Shown in pieces: positions 32,228-33,638 of a stretch of 33,638 bases of DNA. Source of the stretch: Ruminococcus sp. YE282 (lineage in GTDB: Bacteria > Bacillota > Clostridia > Oscillospirales > Acutalibacteraceae); assembly GCA_900101355.1 (NCBI GenBank), contig FMUV01000027.1:1-33638 (forward strand), written 5' to 3'. A program made the position numbers and the translations under genes. Position 1 is the stretch's first letter. Each line of letters starts with the position of its first letter. A model generated the notes under the pieces. It saw nothing but the letters and a program-made list of their open reading frames with translations, did no database searches and was not told the DNA's origin.

Positions 32228-33638
32228 ATGAAAAAGTCATCAAAGTTGGTCAGCCTTATTTTGGCATTGATGCTTGTTGTTTCAAGTTTTACTTGTCTTG
32301 CATCAGTATCCGCTTCTGCGGCTGAACCATCAACAACACTTATTTATTTCAAAGCTCCTTCATATTGGGGCACAGTAAAGACCGTATTCTGTAACTTATT
32401 TAATGTATACGGCGGATCTTCAATCAAAACACCCGCATGGCAGACAAAGTCAACAAGGTGTACTAAGGTTGCCGGCACAACCGATTTGTTTGCTTATGAT
32501 ACTTCTAAGTTAGTTGATGAAGACGGAAAATCTGTTTCAATCGAAGCAGGTGCCGATTATGCACTTAACTTCAGTGCAACAACTAAAGAAGGAGACACTC
32601 CTCAGACAGGCGACGTTCTTTTGGGAGTTGAGTGCCTCGGAGATACAGTATACTGCTTGGGCGAAGATAAGAGAACAGAAAACTCTGTTGACTCTAAAAA
32701 GCTCGACTACATAGGCGGTTGGGAAAACAACTCAGATCAGTACGGTGCAAAAGCTGTTATTACATCAACAGGTAAGATTATTCCACCAACTGATTCTTAC
32801 TTCCCTGCACATCAGCCAAAGGCTGAAATCCTTTCTCAGTTCCTTCACAGCTATGCTGTAAAGAACGCTGAAATCATCACTTCTGAGATTGTACAGGCAG
32901 ACTGCGCTCAGATTGGCGTTGCTCCTATCGACGTTTACAACTATTACGCAGATGCATATGCTTCTGAGCTTGATGATCCGGAAACATATCCCGAAACAGC
33001 TTCTCTTACAACAATTGCTGCATTGCTTGGCGTAGATCCTACACCAACTACAACAGAAGAGCCTACAACAGAAGAGCCAACAACAGCTCCTGAACCTACA
33101 ACAGATCCTGAGCCGACAGCTCCTGCAAGCACATACATTGTTGCAGGTACAGAAAACCTCTGTGGTTCAAACTGGGACGGCAGCGACACAAATAACGAAA
33201 TGCTTCAGAACAGTGACGGTACATACTCAAAGACATATGAGAATGTAGACGCAATCGGTGAAGTACAGGTAAAGGTTGTAGAGCACCAGGACGGCGTTGA
33301 AGATCCAATCTGGCACGGCTATCCGGGAGACTACAACGTAGCTAAGATTGTATCATCACCATGTGATGTAACAGTTACATACAATCCTGAGACAGGCGAA
33401 ATCACATTAACAGGCGCAGGCGTTGAAGATAAGAAATTTGAAGTTGACGCAATGCGTGCAGTAGGTAACGGTGACGGAACTTGGCTTAACGGTGCAAACT
33501 GGACAGTAGACGATGATGCAAACAAGATGGAAGAAATTGCAGACAACGTTTACCAGATTAAGTATGAAGATGTTGAAGAGTTCGATACATACCAGGTTAA
33601 GTTTGCTGCAAACGGCAGCTGGAACGATAACTGGGGCG
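32228..33638 (+). CDS. Secreted starch-binding-like protein (partial, runs off the window)
   Basis: At least 470 residues with no stop before the window ends. A classical signal peptide (about 1-31, ending SASAAE) is followed by a module with TTLIYFKAPSYWGTV, which recalls CBM26-type starch-binding domains. A helical stretch (about 200-270) and a Thr/Glu/Pro linker (about 272-300, TTEEPTTEEPTT) come next. Two similar modules then follow: one from YIVAGTENLCGSNWDGS, the second from about residue 415 ending KFAANGSWNDNWG. The latter ending is typical of X25-type modules in amylopullulanases. R. bromii Sas proteins have this style, so I infer a cell-surface starch-binding role. No catalytic domain or dockerin is visible in this part. 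Strong promoter and AAAAGGAGG suggest high expression. Confidence 0.85.
   Translation, partial: MKKSSKLVSLILALMLVVSSFTCLASVSASAAEPSTTLIYFKAPSYWGTVKTVFCNLFNVYGGSSIKTPAWQTKSTRCTKVAGTTDLFAYDTSKLVDEDGKSVSIEAGADYALNFSATTKEGDTPQTGDVLLGVECLGDTVYCLGEDKRTENSVDSKKLDYIGGWENNSDQYGAKAVITSTGKIIPPTDSYFPAHQPKAEILSQFLHSYAVKNAEIITSEIVQADCAQIGVAPIDVYNYYADAYASELDDPETYPETASLTTIAALLGVDPTPTTTEEPTTEEPTTAPEPTTDPEPTAPASTYIVAGTENLCGSNWDGSDTNNEMLQNSDGTYSKTYENVDAIGEVQVKVVEHQDGVEDPIWHGYPGDYNVAKIVSSPCDVTVTYNPETGEITLTGAGVEDKKFEVDAMRAVGNGDGTWLNGANWTVDDDANKMEEIADNVYQIKYEDVEEFDTYQVKFAANGSWNDNWG

Overview
The window looks like chromosomal DNA from a low-GC Gram-positive gut or rumen clostridium of the Ruminococcus group. It has strong AGGAGG-type ribosome binding sites, canonical sigma-A promoters and single-chain glycyl-tRNA synthetase. 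It also carries AdhE, a GH31 alpha-glucosidase close to the Ruminococcus obeum type, and at its right edge a secreted Thr/Pro-linker protein resembling the starch-binding (Sas) proteins of Ruminococcus bromii. The species is inference. No phage, insertion sequence or CRISPR array was recognised.

Layout. 1-437 holds just over five tandem 83-bp repeats. 524-5907 carries a histidine phosphatase, a MATE transporter, RecQ helicase and an alpha/beta hydrolase. 6039-10704 has the GH31 alpha-glucosidase, whose 5' end looks frameshifted, divergent from an asparagine synthetase with a long acidic tail. 10903-14908 has an M14 carboxypeptidase divergent from a NUDIX-ribF operon, then a phosphohexomutase. 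15515-17167 has a small HPr-like protein and an AT-rich Fic gene beside a tRNA(CAU). 17756-20082 has a PPOX-asparaginase operon and a kinase-like phosphotransferase. 20494-23307 is a trkA-trkH potassium uptake operon. 23625-26386 has dCMP deaminase, an HD nucleotidase-like protein and an NlpC/P60 wall hydrolase. 26912-30316 has an LRR lipoprotein followed by adhE behind a possible Rex operator. The window ends with glycyl-tRNA synthetase and the 5' part of the secreted starch-binding-like gene.

Most striking observation. A roughly 155-180 bp intergenic element occurs five times (2661-2831, 7975-8154, 10754-10907, 14939-15094, 30386-30556). Three copies form the promoter plus the whole 5' leader of unrelated genes (recQ, GH31 glucosidase, phosphohexomutase). 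They share a -10 region, conserved ends, and internal hairpins whose stems differ in sequence but still pair. Two further copies lie behind genes and appear to have lost their promoters. This looks like a dispersed promoter-plus-structured-leader cassette.

Functional themes are central metabolism and envelope maintenance: alpha-glucoside breakdown and hexose-phosphate interconversion, fermentation to ethanol, flavin synthesis, potassium homeostasis, deoxynucleotide handling and peptidoglycan turnover. All coordinates, start choices and motif readings were made by eye from the sequence. Family assignments rest on recognised motifs, not on database searches.
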